A DNA stretch of 64,000 bases. Source: an uncultured Sphingobium sp. (lineage in GTDB: Bacteria; Pseudomonadota; Alphaproteobacteria; Sphingomonadales; Sphingomonadaceae). The stretch lies in contig CAMPHJ010000006.1 of the NCBI GenBank assembly GCA_946885845.1, positions 1 to 64,000 of the forward strand, read 5' to 3'. This document shows, piece by piece, positions 17,218 through 26,636 of the stretch. The notes beneath the pieces were generated by a model. It was given only the letters and a program-made list of their open reading frames with translations, was not told where the DNA came from and made no database searches. How positions within the stretch are numbered: position 1 is the stretch's first letter; each line of letters opens with the position of its first letter. A program made the translations under genes and the position numbers.

Positions 17218-18330
17218 TCAGGCGAAAGGCGCCAGGCCGGTCAGCACCAACCGCACCAGATCCGCCTGACTGGACGTGCCCGTCTTGGCATAGATACGTT
17301 TGGAATAGCTGCGCGACGTTTCCGGGGTCAGTCGCAGGTTCTGGCCAGCCGCGACAATCGTTTCCCCCATCGACAATTGATGCGCCATCGCGGCCTCATT
17401 CATGGACAGCCCATATATGGACGACAGCGCACGGCGCGCGCGCAGGGCGTCTTCCCGTTGGTGGATACGCAACACACCCGTGGCCGCCGGAAAGGCGCAT
17501 GGTTCCGCCAATGGCAGGTCCGCCTTGCGCAGCAGCATCCACAGCCCCGCCTGCGTGCCCAGCGGCAGGGGCAGGCTGGCCCCCGGAGCCGCCGCAGCCA
17601 ATTCAGCGCACGCCGCCTCCAGCGCTTGGGACACCGCTGGCACCAACTGGAGCCGCCGTCCGGCGGTCGGGTCGGGATCGGGGACGAAAGCCAGCAACGC
17701 TTCCGCCTGCCTGTCCGCCGCCATCACCCGGCCTGTTGCATCAAATGCCAGTTGCCCGACGCCCAACCGCTGGAGCGCCGATTGCGCGAGCGCGACCTGC
17801 AACCGTTGTTCGATCAGGGCGGCCAGCGTCTTGAGCGCGGCGGAAAGATGCGGACCTATGCCTGACAGCGCGGCGACGGCGGACGCCGTGAAATCCTCCC
17901 GCTCCCGCACCAGCAGCAGCCAAGCATCCGCCGCTCCGCCAGCCGATATCCTCAGGAACCGGCCATAGCGGATGTTCATTTCGTCCAGTTCGGCCCGCTG
18001 GCGATCGCGCTGCGCGGGTCGGTCATAATCCAGCATTTCTTCCAGCGAATAGACGCGCCCCGGTCGCAGCGCGCCATAGGGATGAAGGCCCAATTGTTCG
18101 ATCCGGCGAAAATCCAGCGGCGGTTCGGTGGCGGCGCGTGGTGCTGCGACATGGACGACCGCCGGTTCCTGATCGGGCGCTGCATTGGCCAGGGTGATGA
18201 TCAGGAACGCCCGGCGCGCATAGGTTCGCGCGACCAGCTGGCGCAGGAATCCGCCCCATGGCGGGCTTTCATGGATACCCTCCACAAGGGGTAGCAACAG
18301 CTCGCGCTGAGAGGCAAAAACGGAGGACAT
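17218..18330 (-). CDS. LuxR-type transcriptional regulator (C-terminal HTH)
   Basis: 370 residues. The C-terminal ~60 residues show a LuxR/FixJ-like helix-turn-helix: GLSMNEAAMAHQLSMGETI, then LRLTPETSRSYSKRIYAKTG and SQADLVRLVL. The N-terminal 300 residues contain a PAS/GAF-like sensor part (for example LAFDATGRVMAADRQAEALL, typical of a PAS strand-helix) with no recognised ligand. The start ATG has GGGAG upstream. It precedes the Baeyer-Villiger gene by 71 bp on the same strand and is divergent from cysD. Control of the monooxygenase is the most likely role. Such stand-alone PAS-LuxR proteins are frequent in sphingomonad catabolic islands. Confidence 0.8.
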   Translation of the reverse strand: MSSVFASQRELLLPLVEGIHESPPWGGFLRQLVARTYARRAFLIITLANAAPDQEPAVVHVAAPRAATEPPLDFRRIEQLGLHPYGALRPGRVYSLEEMLDYDRPAQRDRQRAELDEMNIRYGRFLRISAGGAADAWLLLVREREDFTASAVAALSGIGPHLSAALKTLAALIEQRLQVALAQSALQRLGVGQLAFDATGRVMAADRQAEALLAFVPDPDPTAGRRLQLVPAVSQALEAACAELAAAAPGASLPLPLGTQAGLWMLLRKADLPLAEPCAFPAATGVLRIHQREDALRARRALSSIYGLSMNEAAMAHQLSMGETIVAAGQNLRLTPETSRSYSKRIYAKTGTSSQADLVRLVLTGLAPFA

Positions 18331-18351
18331 GGGATTTTGCTCCCATATGGG
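18329..18351. promoter_or_regulatory. Overlapping palindromes at the LuxR gene start
   Basis: ATGGGA (18329-18334) and TCCCAT (18341-18346) form an inverted repeat overlapping the LuxR start codon, and CCCATATGGG (18342-18351) is a perfect 10-bp palindrome next to it. Their position in the 83-bp LuxR/cysD divergent region suggests a binding site; binding protein unknown. Confidence 0.3.
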
Positions 18352-18413
18352 GGCTTCGCGGTCAAGCGCCAGCAGCGATCTAAAGCGCGCAACCCCAGAG
18401 GGTAGAGAGAGTG

Positions 18414-19334
18414 ATGCCTGACCAACTGAGTAAATCGACCCTGACCCACCTGGAACGGCTGGAGGCTGAAAGCATCCACATTCTGCGCGAAGTCGTGGCG
18501 GAAGCGGAAAAGCCGGTGATGCTTTATTCCGTTGGCAAGGACAGCGCCGTGATGCTGCACCTCGCGCGCAAGGCTTTCTATCCCTCGCCGCCGCCCTTTC
18601 CGTTGCTGCACGTGGACACGACCTGGAAATTCCAGGAAATGTATAAGCTGCGCGATCGGATGGCGACCGAAAGCGGCATGGAACTGCTCGTCTATCACAA
18701 TCCCGAAGCGCAGGAACGGGGCATCAATCCGTTCGACCATGGCGCGCTCCACACCGACATGTGGAAGACGGAGGGGCTGAAGCAGGCGCTCGACCTCTAT
18801 GGTTTTGACGCGGCCTTCGGTGGCGCGCGCCGCGATGAGGAAAAGAGCCGGGCGAAGGAACGCATCTTTTCCTTCCGCACCGCTTCGCACGGCTGGGACC
18901 CGAAAAACCAGCGCCCGGAATTGTGGAACCTCTACAACGCCCGCAAGAACAAGGGCGAAAGCATCCGCATCTTTCCGATCAGCAACTGGACGGAACTGGA
19001 TATCTGGCAATATATCCACCTCAACAACGTGCCCATCGTTCCGCTCTATTTCGCGGCGGAACGCCCGACCGTGGAACGTGACGGCATGCTGTTGATGGTC
19101 GATGACGACCGTTTCCCGCTGAAGGATGGCGAAGAACCGGTGATGCGCTCCATCCGCTTCCGCACGCTGGGCTGCTATCCGCTGACCGGCGCGGTCGAAA
19201 GCAAGGCGACAACCCTGCCGGAGGTGATTCAGGAAACGCTGCTGACCACCACATCGGAACGGCAGGGCCGCGCCATCGACAAGGATGCTGGCGGCGCCGG
19301 CATGGAAAAGAAAAAGCAGGAGGGGTATTTTTGA
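18414..19334 (+). CDS. cysD: Sulfate adenylyltransferase small subunit CysD
   Basis: 306 residues, normal length. PP-loop ATP-pyrophosphatase motif SVGKDS at 39-44, plus the conserved [15 protein letters not shown] segment. CysD adenylylates sulfate to adenosine 5'-phosphosulfate together with the GTPase CysN. The start is taken at ATG 18414, immediately after an in-frame GTG, with GAGAGA upstream. It is first in a cysD-cysNC-cysQ operon, with cysNC 145 bp downstream behind a repeat element. Sulfite-forming genes (cysH, cysI) are not in the window. Confidence 0.97.
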   Translation: MPDQLSKSTLTHLERLEAESIHILREVVAEAEKPVMLYSVGKDSAVMLHLARKAFYPSPPPFPLLHVDTTWKFQEMYKLRDRMATESGMELLVYHNPEAQERGINPFDHGALHTDMWKTEGLKQALDLYGFDAAFGGARRDEEKSRAKERIFSFRTASHGWDPKNQRPELWNLYNARKNKGESIRIFPISNWTELDIWQYIHLNNVPIVPLYFAAERPTVERDGMLLMVDDDRFPLKDGEEPVMRSIRFRTLGCYPLTGAVESKATTLPEVIQETLLTTTSERQGRAIDKDAGGAGMEKKKQEGYF

Positions 19335-19368
19335 CGCGCCACGGAATGCGCAGCGTTCCCAAGCGTCA

Positions 19369-19464
19369 ACCCCAGCGTCGGCTGGGGTCTGCGGCCTCCA
19401 AGCAGGCCCTTTCGCAGACCCCGCCCTTGACCCAGATCACAACGATCCCAGCCCGCGCTGGGAT
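19369..19464. repeat. Multi-hairpin intergenic repeat between cysD and cysNC
   Basis: Three nested palindromes in a row: ACCCCAGC-gtcg-GCTGGGGT (19369-19388); GGTCTGCG (19386-19393) with CGCAGACC (19413-19420), enclosing GGCCT/AGGCC; and ATCCCAGC-ccgc-GCTGGGAT (19445-19464). The flanking text (CGTCAACCCCAGC, CTGGGATGACGG) resembles a dispersed sphingomonad element I recall, which is not verifiable here. It splits an otherwise compact operon and could modulate mRNA processing. Confidence 0.6.
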
Positions 19465-19479
19465 GACGGGACAGAAAAC

Positions 19480-21393
19480 ATGACCGAAGTCATTGCAGAA
19501 CCCATCTACAAGACCGACGCGCTGATCGCGGAGGACATTGACCAGTATCTCAAGGTGCATGAGCACAAGACGATGCTGCGCTTCATCACCTGCGGGTCGG
19601 TGGACGACGGCAAGTCGACCCTGATCGGTCGCCTCCTCTATGACAGCAAGATGATCTTCGAAGATCAGCTGGAAGCACTGCACGCCGATTCCAAGAAGGT
19701 CGGCACCCAGGGGCAGGAAATCGACTTCGCGCTGCTGGTCGACGGCCTCGCCGCCGAACGGGAGCAGGGCATCACCATCGACGTCGCCTATCGCTTCTTC
19801 GCCACTGAAAAGCGCAAGTTCATCGTCGCCGACACGCCCGGCCACGAACAATATACCCGCAACATGGTGACTGGCGCGTCCACCGCCGACCTTGCCGTCA
19901 TCCTGATCGACGCGCGCAAGGGCGTGCTGACGCAGACCCGCCGCCACAGCTATCTGGCGCACCTGATCGGCATCCAGAACATTGTTCTGGCGGTCAACAA
20001 GATGGATCTGGTCGATTATGATCAGGCGGTCTTCGACGGCATCGTCAAGGATTATACCGAATTCGCCAATTCGATCGGCATCAAGGAATTCACCGCTCTG
20101 CCGATTTCCGGCTTCAAGGGCGACAATATCACCGGCTCCAGCGACAACACGCCTTGGTACAAGGGGCCTGCGCTGATCGAGCATCTGGAAACGGTGGAGG
20201 TCAACAGCGCCACCGACGCGGAAAAGCCGTTCCGCATGCCGGTGCAGTGGGTGAACCGCCCGAACCTCGATTTCCGCGGCTTTTCCGGCCTGATCGCGAC
20301 AGGTTCGGTAAAGCCGGGCGACGCCGTGCGCGTGCTGCCTTCGGGCAAAACCAGCACGATCACGCGTATCGTCACGCTGGACGGCGACCTGGATCAGGCG
20401 GTCGCGGGCCAGTCGGTCACGCTTTGCTTCGCTGACGAAATCGACTGTTCGCGCGGCGACGTGATCGCGCTTGCCGACAATCCGCCACAGGCTGCCGACC
20501 AGTTCGAAGCCACCATCGTGTGGATGTCGGATGAGGAAATGCTGCCGGGCCGCCCCTATTGGCTGAAAATCGGCGCGCAGACCGTCACCGCGACGATCCA
20601 GCAGCCGAAATATCAGGTCAACGTCAACACGATGGAACATCTGGCGGCCAAGACGCTGGACCTGAACGCGATCGGCCTTGCCAATCTGTCGACCGACAAG
20701 CAGATCGTGTTCGAACCCTATGAACAAAACCGGACGCTCGGCGGCTTCATCCTGATCGACAAGATCAGCAACGCCACCGTGGCGGCAGGCATGCTGAATT
20801 TCAGCCTGCGTCGGGCGCAAAATGTCCACTGGCAGGCGACCGACGTCAGCCGTGAATTCCATGCGGGGCTGAAAAACCAGAAGCCTGCCGTGCTGTGGTT
20901 CACCGGCCTGTCGGGTGCGGGTAAATCCACCATCGCCAACCTTGTCGAAAAGAAGCTGGCGCGTATGAACCGTCACACCTTCCTGCTGGACGGCGACAAT
21001 GTCCGCCATGGCCTGAACAAGGATCTGGGCTTTACCGACGCCGACCGCGTGGAAAATATCCGCCGCGTGGGTGAGGTTGCAAAGCTCATGACCGACGCTG
21101 GCCTCATCGTCATCACCGCCTTCATCTCGCCCTTCCGCGCCGAACGCGACATGGTGCGCCAGATGATGCAGCCCGGCGAGTTTATCGAAGTGCACATCGA
21201 CACCCCGCTGGCCGAAGCGGAATCGCGCGACGTGAAGGGCCTCTACAAAAAGGCGCGGAGCGGCGACCTTAAGAACTTCACGGGCATCGACAGCCCCTAT
21301 GAAGCGCCGGAAGACCCGGAAATCCGCATCGACACCATCGGCATGACGCCCGAAGAAGCCGCCGATGCAATCGTGGCGAGGTTGATCCCATGA
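19480..21393 (+). CDS. cysNC: Bifunctional sulfate adenylyltransferase large subunit / APS kinase CysNC
   Basis: 637 residues, a fusion. The N-terminal half is an EF-Tu-like GTPase: P-loop GSVDDGKST (39-47), DTPGHEQY and NKMD motifs, followed by two beta-barrel domains. The C-terminal ~190 residues are APS kinase with the P-loop GLSGAGKST (476-484) and [15 protein letters not shown]. It activates sulfate to APS with CysD and phosphorylates it to PAPS. PAPS feeds reductive assimilation or sulfotransferases. The ATG at 19480 follows the repeat and lacks a strong Shine-Dalgarno. It overlaps cysQ by 4 bp (ATGA). Confidence 0.97.
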   Translation: MTEVIAEPIYKTDALIAEDIDQYLKVHEHKTMLRFITCGSVDDGKSTLIGRLLYDSKMIFEDQLEALHADSKKVGTQGQEIDFALLVDGLAAEREQGITIDVAYRFFATEKRKFIVADTPGHEQYTRNMVTGASTADLAVILIDARKGVLTQTRRHSYLAHLIGIQNIVLAVNKMDLVDYDQAVFDGIVKDYTEFANSIGIKEFTALPISGFKGDNITGSSDNTPWYKGPALIEHLETVEVNSATDAEKPFRMPVQWVNRPNLDFRGFSGLIATGSVKPGDAVRVLPSGKTSTITRIVTLDGDLDQAVAGQSVTLCFADEIDCSRGDVIALADNPPQAADQFEATIVWMSDEEMLPGRPYWLKIGAQTVTATIQQPKYQVNVNTMEHLAAKTLDLNAIGLANLSTDKQIVFEPYEQNRTLGGFILIDKISNATVAAGMLNFSLRRAQNVHWQATDVSREFHAGLKNQKPAVLWFTGLSGAGKSTIANLVEKKLARMNRHTFLLDGDNVRHGLNKDLGFTDADRVENIRRVGEVAKLMTDAGLIVITAFISPFRAERDMVRQMMQPGEFIEVHIDTPLAEAESRDVKGLYKKARSGDLKNFTGIDSPYEAPEDPEIRIDTIGMTPEEAADAIVARLIP

Positions 21394-22178
21394 CCGCGCC
21401 GGTGGACGTCAAGGCATTGAGCGACGCGGAACTCGCCACTCACCTTGCCCAGGTCGCCGGGCGCATCCTTCTGGAAGTGCGCAACAGCGGCGTGTTCAGC
21501 GCCAAGGCGCTGGGCAAGGCAGGTGACCAGACCGCCAACCAGTTCCTTGTCCATGCCCTGCGGGAAGCCCGGCCAGATGATGGCCTGCTTTCGGAGGAGG
21601 AAAAGGACAATGCCGCGCGGCTGGACAAAAGCCGCGTCTGGATCGTCGATCCGGTCGACGGCACGCGCGAATATGGTGAGGCGCGCGCCGATTGGGCGGT
21701 GCATGTTGGCTTGGCCATCGACGGACAGCCGGTGACCGGCGCGGTGGCGCTGCCGGGGCTGGATTTGTCCAACAGCGGCGCGGGCACCGTGTTGCGCACC
21801 GACCGGATCCAGGCGCTTCCAGCCGCGCCCCAAAAACTGCGCATGGTAGTGTCCCGCACCCGCCCCGCCAGTGAAGCGGTCGCGGTTGCCGAAGGACTGG
21901 GCGCCGAACTGGTCCCCATGGGATCGGCCGGGGCAAAGGCCATGGCCGTGATCCTGGGACAGGCGGACATTTATCTCCATTCGGGCGGCCAATATGAATG
22001 GGACAGCATGGCCCCGGTCGCCGTCGCCCTGGCGCACGGCCTGCACTGTTCGCGCATCGACGGGTCGTCGCTGGTCTATAATCAACCGGACGTCTACCTG
22101 CCGGACCTGCTCATCTGCCGCCAGGAACATGCCGAAATGGTGCTTTCGCTGGTAAAGGCCATCGACAAGGCGGCTTGA
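21390..22178 (+). CDS. cysQ: 3'(2'),5'-bisphosphate nucleotidase CysQ
   Basis: 262 residues, inositol-monophosphatase superfamily. The Mg2+/Li+-sensitive phosphatase motif DPVDGT is at 87-92, preceded by LLSEEEKD, with the C-terminal [14 protein letters not shown]. It removes the 3'-phosphate of PAP or PAPS, controlling PAPS levels and clearing the by-product of sulfate transfer or reduction. The start codon overlaps the cysNC stop (ATGA), showing coupling, and it closes the operon. Confidence 0.95.
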   Translation: MTAPVDVKALSDAELATHLAQVAGRILLEVRNSGVFSAKALGKAGDQTANQFLVHALREARPDDGLLSEEEKDNAARLDKSRVWIVDPVDGTREYGEARADWAVHVGLAIDGQPVTGAVALPGLDLSNSGAGTVLRTDRIQALPAAPQKLRMVVSRTRPASEAVAVAEGLGAELVPMGSAGAKAMAVILGQADIYLHSGGQYEWDSMAPVAVALAHGLHCSRIDGSSLVYNQPDVYLPDLLICRQEHAEMVLSLVKAIDKAA

Positions 22179-22227
22179 AAGCGCAATTAATGGGTCCTGA
22201 CCCTAAAGACTCCTGTTCAACTTAACC

Positions 22228-22292
22228 GTGTTCCTGCGAAGGCAGGAACCCAGTCCAGCCGTTCGAACCGGGTTCCTGCCTTCCAGGAACAC
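22228..22292. repeat. 65-bp palindromic intergenic repeat
   Basis: Left arm 22228-22251 (GTGTTCCTGCGAAGGCAGG...) and right arm 22270-22292 are reverse complements apart from one extra base in the left arm, around an 18-base centre. Each arm also folds on itself (TTCCTGC...GCAGGAA). A degenerate half copy is at 15053-15096. It lies between the convergent cysQ and cytochrome b561 genes and may act as terminator for both. Confidence 0.7.
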
Positions 22293-22337
22293 AATGCGCT
22301 ATCAATCAAGACCAGCCAGCCCTCCGCCCGGCAAGAC

Positions 22338-23051
22338 TCAAGCCCGCCCCCACATGCTGACGACCAGCCATACAAGCCCCGCACAGGCCGCCATCAGGCC
22401 CAGGCCCAGCCAGGCAGGCGCAAAGCGAACGGCAGGATGGTTGCCCACCCAGCGGCGCGATCCGGTAATCATCGGGCCGATCAGATTGTCGCGCCGGTAC
22501 AGCAGGTAGAACAGCACCCCAACCACATGGATCGCGATCAGCGCCAGCACGACGTTGAATATGACCTCATGCCATTCCGCCGCCCATCGTCCGGTATCGA
22601 AATCGACCAGATAGGAAAATGGCCCCGACTCCATGCCATCGATATCGACGGCAAACAGGCCCAGCCCCACTTGCGTGGCGAGCAGCAGCAGCATCGCCAC
22701 CACGCTCCACCCGCCCAGCGGGTTATGGCCCGGCACGCCATGGACGCCGCGCTGGAACATTGCGCCCTTCACATAGGAAGCAACGGTAACAGGCCCGCGC
22801 ACAAAGCTGGAAAAGCGCGCCGTGCCGCTGCCGATCACGCCCCAGATCAACCGGAACAGCAGCAGCGCCAATATGGAATAGCCCGCCAGCCGATGCCAGT
22901 CGAGCATGCGGTTTTCACCCGTCCACCAACCGACGCCGATCAGCACGACCAGCGCCCAGTGGAACAGCCGAACCGGCGCGTCCCAGATGCGAATGCGTTT
23001 AACGGCCATCGGCTCCGCATGCGCGGACGCCTGAGCTGTATCGTCCATCAT
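22338..23051 (-). CDS. Cytochrome b561-type membrane protein
   Basis: 237 residues, di-haem cytochrome b561 / hydrogenase b-type cytochrome domain. About five membrane helices are visible; candidate haem-ligand histidines fall in VRLFHWALVV, LDWHRLAGYS, AAEWHEVIFN and LIAIHVVGVLF. A final hydrophobic helix lies at the extreme C terminus (GLGLMAACAGLVWLVVSMW). Such proteins pass electrons between the quinone pool and a periplasmic c-type cytochrome. It overlaps the stop of the class II cytochrome c gene (two tandem ATGs, 23051 and 23048). It is probably the quinone-linked end of the exported redox chain encoded upstream. Confidence 0.92.
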   Translation of the reverse strand: MMDDTAQASAHAEPMAVKRIRIWDAPVRLFHWALVVLIGVGWWTGENRMLDWHRLAGYSILALLLFRLIWGVIGSGTARFSSFVRGPVTVASYVKGAMFQRGVHGVPGHNPLGGWSVVAMLLLLATQVGLGLFAVDIDGMESGPFSYLVDFDTGRWAAEWHEVIFNVVLALIAIHVVGVLFYLLYRRDNLIGPMITGSRRWVGNHPAVRFAPAWLGLGLMAACAGLVWLVVSMWGRA

Positions 23052-23524
23052 CCTGGGACGCGGAACCGGTCGTGACAGCTCTTGCAGGTGCCGCCCAGTG
23101 CGTTGCGCGCGGACGTCATTGCCGCGACATCGCCCTTGGCAGCGGCGGCTGCCAACTGGTTGGCCGCGCCGACCATGTCATTCTGCAACTTGGTAAAGGT
23201 CGCATTGTCCTTCCAGATTTCAGCCTTCGCTCGTGTCTTCAGGCCTGATTCCGGCCCGCTGCCACGCGGAAAAAATTTCAGCTGCAACGCGGAACGCCGT
23301 GCAATGACGTCTGCAAGGGGGCGAACGGTATTCTTGTCCGGCGCACCGGTCTTGATTTCGTCATTGATCGTCTTGAACGCGCCGCCAATCTCCTTGTAAT
23401 TCGCCTTGCGCGCGTTGACGGCATTGGTGGCGGCGGGCGATGCCGCATAGGCTGAATAAGCGGCATAGCTGCCTGCGAAGAGCGTCATGGAAAGGGCAGC
23501 AAAGGCCCGGAACCCAAAAGTCAT
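23048..23524 (-). CDS. Class II (c'-type) cytochrome c, exported
   Basis: 158 residues from ATG 23524. The frame is open to a TTG at 23563, but that overlaps the previous stop and precedes the signal peptide. Residues 1-27 form a signal peptide (MTFGFRAFAALSMTLFAGSY...) with likely cleavage after AYA. The body is a four-helix bundle and the haem motif CKSCH (147-151) lies at the very C terminus, as in cytochromes c' and c-556. It is likely a small periplasmic electron carrier between the DUF1552/DUF1592 proteins and cytochrome b561. Overlaps the b561 gene. Confidence 0.92.
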   Translation of the reverse strand: MTFGFRAFAALSMTLFAGSYAAYSAYAASPAATNAVNARKANYKEIGGAFKTINDEIKTGAPDKNTVRPLADVIARRSALQLKFFPRGSGPESGLKTRAKAEIWKDNATFTKLQNDMVGAANQLAAAAAKGDVAAMTSARNALGGTCKSCHDRFRVPG

Positions 23525-23559
23525 CCCTGCTTTTGTCCTTCTTGTTGTTGCAATGAACG

Positions 23560-24948
23560 TCAAACCAGTATCTCGCTGACCGACCGTTTCGTGTTCATGT
23601 CGTCCAGGCCCCAGCTTTCGGTCGGCAATCCCATGGCTCGCTGAACGGTCAGGCCCACACGGCTGATCGGCTCACCTGCGCCTGCGACATGGATGCCCGT
23701 TTTCACCTTGCCGCCTGCTGAACCGGCCAGCATCGCGGGGATTCCCTGAACGTCATGGTTCTTGGCATAGGACACGTCGGAGTGGGCGAAGACAAGCATA
23801 TTGTCGAGCAAGGAACCATCGCCTTCCTTGACCGCCGCCATCGCAGCGACGAAATCGGCCCAGGCTTCCATGTTGCGCAGCGTATAGAAATCGACGGTCG
23901 GCTGATAACCGATGGAACGGTCGACCATCTCCTCATGGGTGATCTGGTGATATCCGGTGGTGTTGCCTGCCTGGCGCAGGTCCGACGCGGCGGTCGAAAA
24001 ACTCATGTTGAACACACGGGTCTGGTTGCAGGCCAGCGCCATGGCCAGCATCTGCGACATCAACTTGTGGTTCTGCTTGCGCTGCTCGACATCGGTGATA
24101 TCGGCGCCTGCCTTCAGTGCTGCGGGCTCCGCCGGGATCGCGCAGGCCTCCGCTGGCGGCGGCTTCTGCAACTGCAGGGCCAGCTTGTCCTCCATTTCCC
24201 GCACGGATGTGAAATATTGATCCAGACGGGCGCGGTCGGACGCGCCGACGCTGTTCAACAGTGCGTGACGCCGGTCGGTAACGCCCGACAGCACGCTGCG
24301 GCGGACCATGACGCGGGGATCGGGCTTGAAATCCGCCTTGTTCGGGTCCTGGAAATCACCGCCGAATATCTTGCGGTAGAATTCGGTCGCGCTGGGGACC
24401 GTCGGATTCATGGTCCGGCTGTCGCGGAAGGAATAGCTGGTGCGCGTATTGCCGTCGGCGCTCAGGTCGAGCGAGCGGAAGAAGGACCCGCCGCCGATTG
24501 CGTCAGCGATCAGCACGTCCAGCGTGGGCGCGCGGATTGCCAGCCAGTCGTCCGCCGCGCCGCCTGTGCGCACGCCGGTATTGCCCGACAGATGGGGCAG
24601 GTTGCCCCGGCTGCCCAGCGACACGTTGAATCCCGAAAGGACGCTGATATGCTGGCGTACATCCTTGATCGGCGCCAACTGTGGGGGCAGGTCGTAATCG
24701 GCGCCCGCGGCCTTTGGCACCCATCGGTCGGGGATCATGCCGCAGCCCCAGAACCATGTGCCGAAACGCACCGGCAGGTTACCGCCGCCCAGCGTCGCCG
24801 CGAAGGCCGTGCCATTATTGTCCAGGAAAGCGTCCAGGATCGGCAGGCCCAGCGTCACCGCCGCCCCACCGACCGCGCCGCGCAGCAGGAAACCGCGCCG
24901 CGTGGTGCCTTGAACCAGCTTGTCGTCGATCATTTTCGCGGCGGTCAT
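23560..24948 (-). CDS. DUF1552 family protein, twin-arginine exported
   Basis: 462 residues. The N terminus has a twin-arginine motif (TTRRGFLLRG, 15-24) before a hydrophobic segment, so it is probably exported folded, possibly with a cofactor. The body has the DUF1552 pattern (VRFGTWFWGCGMIPDRWVP, GITHEEM-like YHQITHEEM, MLVFAHSDVSYAKNHD), distantly related to alkaline-phosphatase-like DUF1501 proteins. No function is established for the family to my knowledge. DUF1552 genes usually sit beside DUF1592/DUF1588 cytochromes, as here. The start overlaps the upstream stop by 4 bp (ATGA), with AGGAGT upstream. Periplasmic. Confidence 0.88.
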   Translation of the reverse strand: MTAAKMIDDKLVQGTTRRGFLLRGAVGGAAVTLGLPILDAFLDNNGTAFAATLGGGNLPVRFGTWFWGCGMIPDRWVPKAAGADYDLPPQLAPIKDVRQHISVLSGFNVSLGSRGNLPHLSGNTGVRTGGAADDWLAIRAPTLDVLIADAIGGGSFFRSLDLSADGNTRTSYSFRDSRTMNPTVPSATEFYRKIFGGDFQDPNKADFKPDPRVMVRRSVLSGVTDRRHALLNSVGASDRARLDQYFTSVREMEDKLALQLQKPPPAEACAIPAEPAALKAGADITDVEQRKQNHKLMSQMLAMALACNQTRVFNMSFSTAASDLRQAGNTTGYHQITHEEMVDRSIGYQPTVDFYTLRNMEAWADFVAAMAAVKEGDGSLLDNMLVFAHSDVSYAKNHDVQGIPAMLAGSAGGKVKTGIHVAGAGEPISRVGLTVQRAMGLPTESWGLDDMNTKRSVSEILV

Positions 24949-26636
24949 CCGCTTACTCCTTGTTTCTTCGCGCGTGGGGCCTTCGCCGTCACTGTGCGGG
25001 GCAGGGCGAGCAGCCCGGGGTCGAGGGCAATGTTGCGCATCAGCGCGGAAAAGCTGTGGCCGTTGCCCAGGAAGCCTTTGGTCAGGCGGGCAATGTCGGT
25101 CGCATCTGTCGCAGCCGGGTTGCGCCCATGGGCATAGCGCCAGGCGCTCTGCACCAGGCAGGCGCTGACCTGTTCGCTGTCGTGGAACAGCTTGCCCAGG
25201 GCCGCAGCACCATCGAACGGCTTGGCCTCGAACTCGCCGGTCACGTCGATCGTCACATCATGTTCCAGTTTACGGAACTGGCCCGCACCGTCAAACTGCT
25301 CCAGCCCCAGGCCCATCGGGTCGGACCGCTTGTGGCAGCTGGCGCATTCTTCATCGTCCAGATGCGCTTGCAGCCGCAGGCGCGTCGTCTTCAACGTCGG
25401 GTTGTCGACATCCTGAACCACCGCGAAGTTCACGTTGGCGGGCGGTGCCGGGATCTTTTCGCACAGGAATATCTCGGTCAGCGCGACGCCCCGCAGTGTC
25501 GGCGACGTGCGCCCCGGATGCGAATGCTGCGCCAGCATGCTGGCATGGGTCAGCAACCCGGTGCGCGGATCGCCTTGCGGATATTGGTGGATGTACCAGT
25601 CCGTCTTGGACACCGGAATGTCGTAGATCGGTCCCAGTGTCCGGTTCATCGCGATGGCGTTGCTGGTGAACAGGTCGCGATAGTCGCCCTTTTTATCGAC
25701 CAGCAGCCAGGTGATGGTGCGCAGCGTCTGCTCCCGCATCGCAGACGCGACGGACGTGTTGAACGCGGGATAGATCAGCGAATCCTTCGCCAGGTCGTCC
25801 ATCCCGTCCAGCCGCAGATAATCGGTGAAGAAGGCGCGGACCCCATCGACAAATCGGGGCGACGCCATCATCCGTTCGACTTCGCGGGCGCGACCCGCAG
25901 GGGTGTTGAGCGACCCGTCCGCCGCCGCAGCCAGCAGCGCCGCATCAGGCGCTGCATTCCACAGCAGGTAGGACAGGCGGCTCGCCGCCGACCAGGCATC
26001 GATGCCCCGCCCGCTGCGATCGGGCCAATCGATGCGGAACAGGAAATCCGGGCTGGTCAGCATGCCCGTCAGCGTGGCGGCAAGGCCCGCGTGGAAATCG
26101 TTCAGCCGCGCCGCGCTTTCCATCGTCGCGGCCACGCGCTGTTGCAGTTCGGGAGCGGAAACAGGCCGCCTGTACAGTTTCAGGCCCACCTTCTGGATGA
26201 AATCGCGGGCGCAGGCCGCACCCTTCGCATCCGTGGCGGAAGGCGCGCAGCCGACCAGCCGGTCGCGATGATCCTTGTCGGTCACCTGCGTCGATATCGC
26301 CCGCGCAATGTCTTCATATTGTTCCAGGCCAGCCGGAGTCACCGACACGGCGCTCGCGCCGACCGCCTGCAATCCATCGATGCGCAGGTCCGGCGAAAAA
26401 CGGCCAACGACCTTGATGTCAGGGCCGAACGCATCTGCAATCGCGGTGCGATATTGCAGTTCCGTCAGACGGCGCAGCTGGCTGGGCGGTGTGTCCGCCA
26501 TGCTTTCATCCGCGCGCGCGCCGCTGAAGGTAAAGGCGATGCTGCCTGCAAGCGTCAGGCACGCCGCGCCCAGCACGAATGGAGCGATGCGGCGGCGCTT
26601 GGTCTGCGATGGGGTGATGATCACGGGGTCCTTCAT
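24945..26636 (-). CDS. DUF1592/DUF1588/DUF1585-type exported c-type cytochrome
   Basis: 563 residues from the ATG that overlaps the upstream stop (ATGA at 26633-26636). The frame extends upstream to 26789 but that part overlaps the preceding gene. Residues 14-42 are a signal peptide or anchor (KRRRIAPFVLGAACLTLAGS). The body matches the DUF1592-DUF1588-DUF1585 series found in planctomycete and proteobacterial cytochrome-like proteins (LSYLLWNAAPDAAL; RTSPTLRGVALTEIFLCEKI). One haem-binding motif, CASCH, is at 431-435 and a distal DPMGLGLEQFD follows. Function of the family is unknown; a periplasmic oxidoreductase is implied by the haem and the partner cytochromes. Confidence 0.88.
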   Translation of the reverse strand: MKDPVIITPSQTKRRRIAPFVLGAACLTLAGSIAFTFSGARADESMADTPPSQLRRLTELQYRTAIADAFGPDIKVVGRFSPDLRIDGLQAVGASAVSVTPAGLEQYEDIARAISTQVTDKDHRDRLVGCAPSATDAKGAACARDFIQKVGLKLYRRPVSAPELQQRVAATMESAARLNDFHAGLAATLTGMLTSPDFLFRIDWPDRSGRGIDAWSAASRLSYLLWNAAPDAALLAAAADGSLNTPAGRAREVERMMASPRFVDGVRAFFTDYLRLDGMDDLAKDSLIYPAFNTSVASAMREQTLRTITWLLVDKKGDYRDLFTSNAIAMNRTLGPIYDIPVSKTDWYIHQYPQGDPRTGLLTHASMLAQHSHPGRTSPTLRGVALTEIFLCEKIPAPPANVNFAVVQDVDNPTLKTTRLRLQAHLDDEECASCHKRSDPMGLGLEQFDGAGQFRKLEHDVTIDVTGEFEAKPFDGAAALGKLFHDSEQVSACLVQSAWRYAHGRNPAATDATDIARLTKGFLGNGHSFSALMRNIALDPGLLALPRTVTAKAPRAKKQGVSG

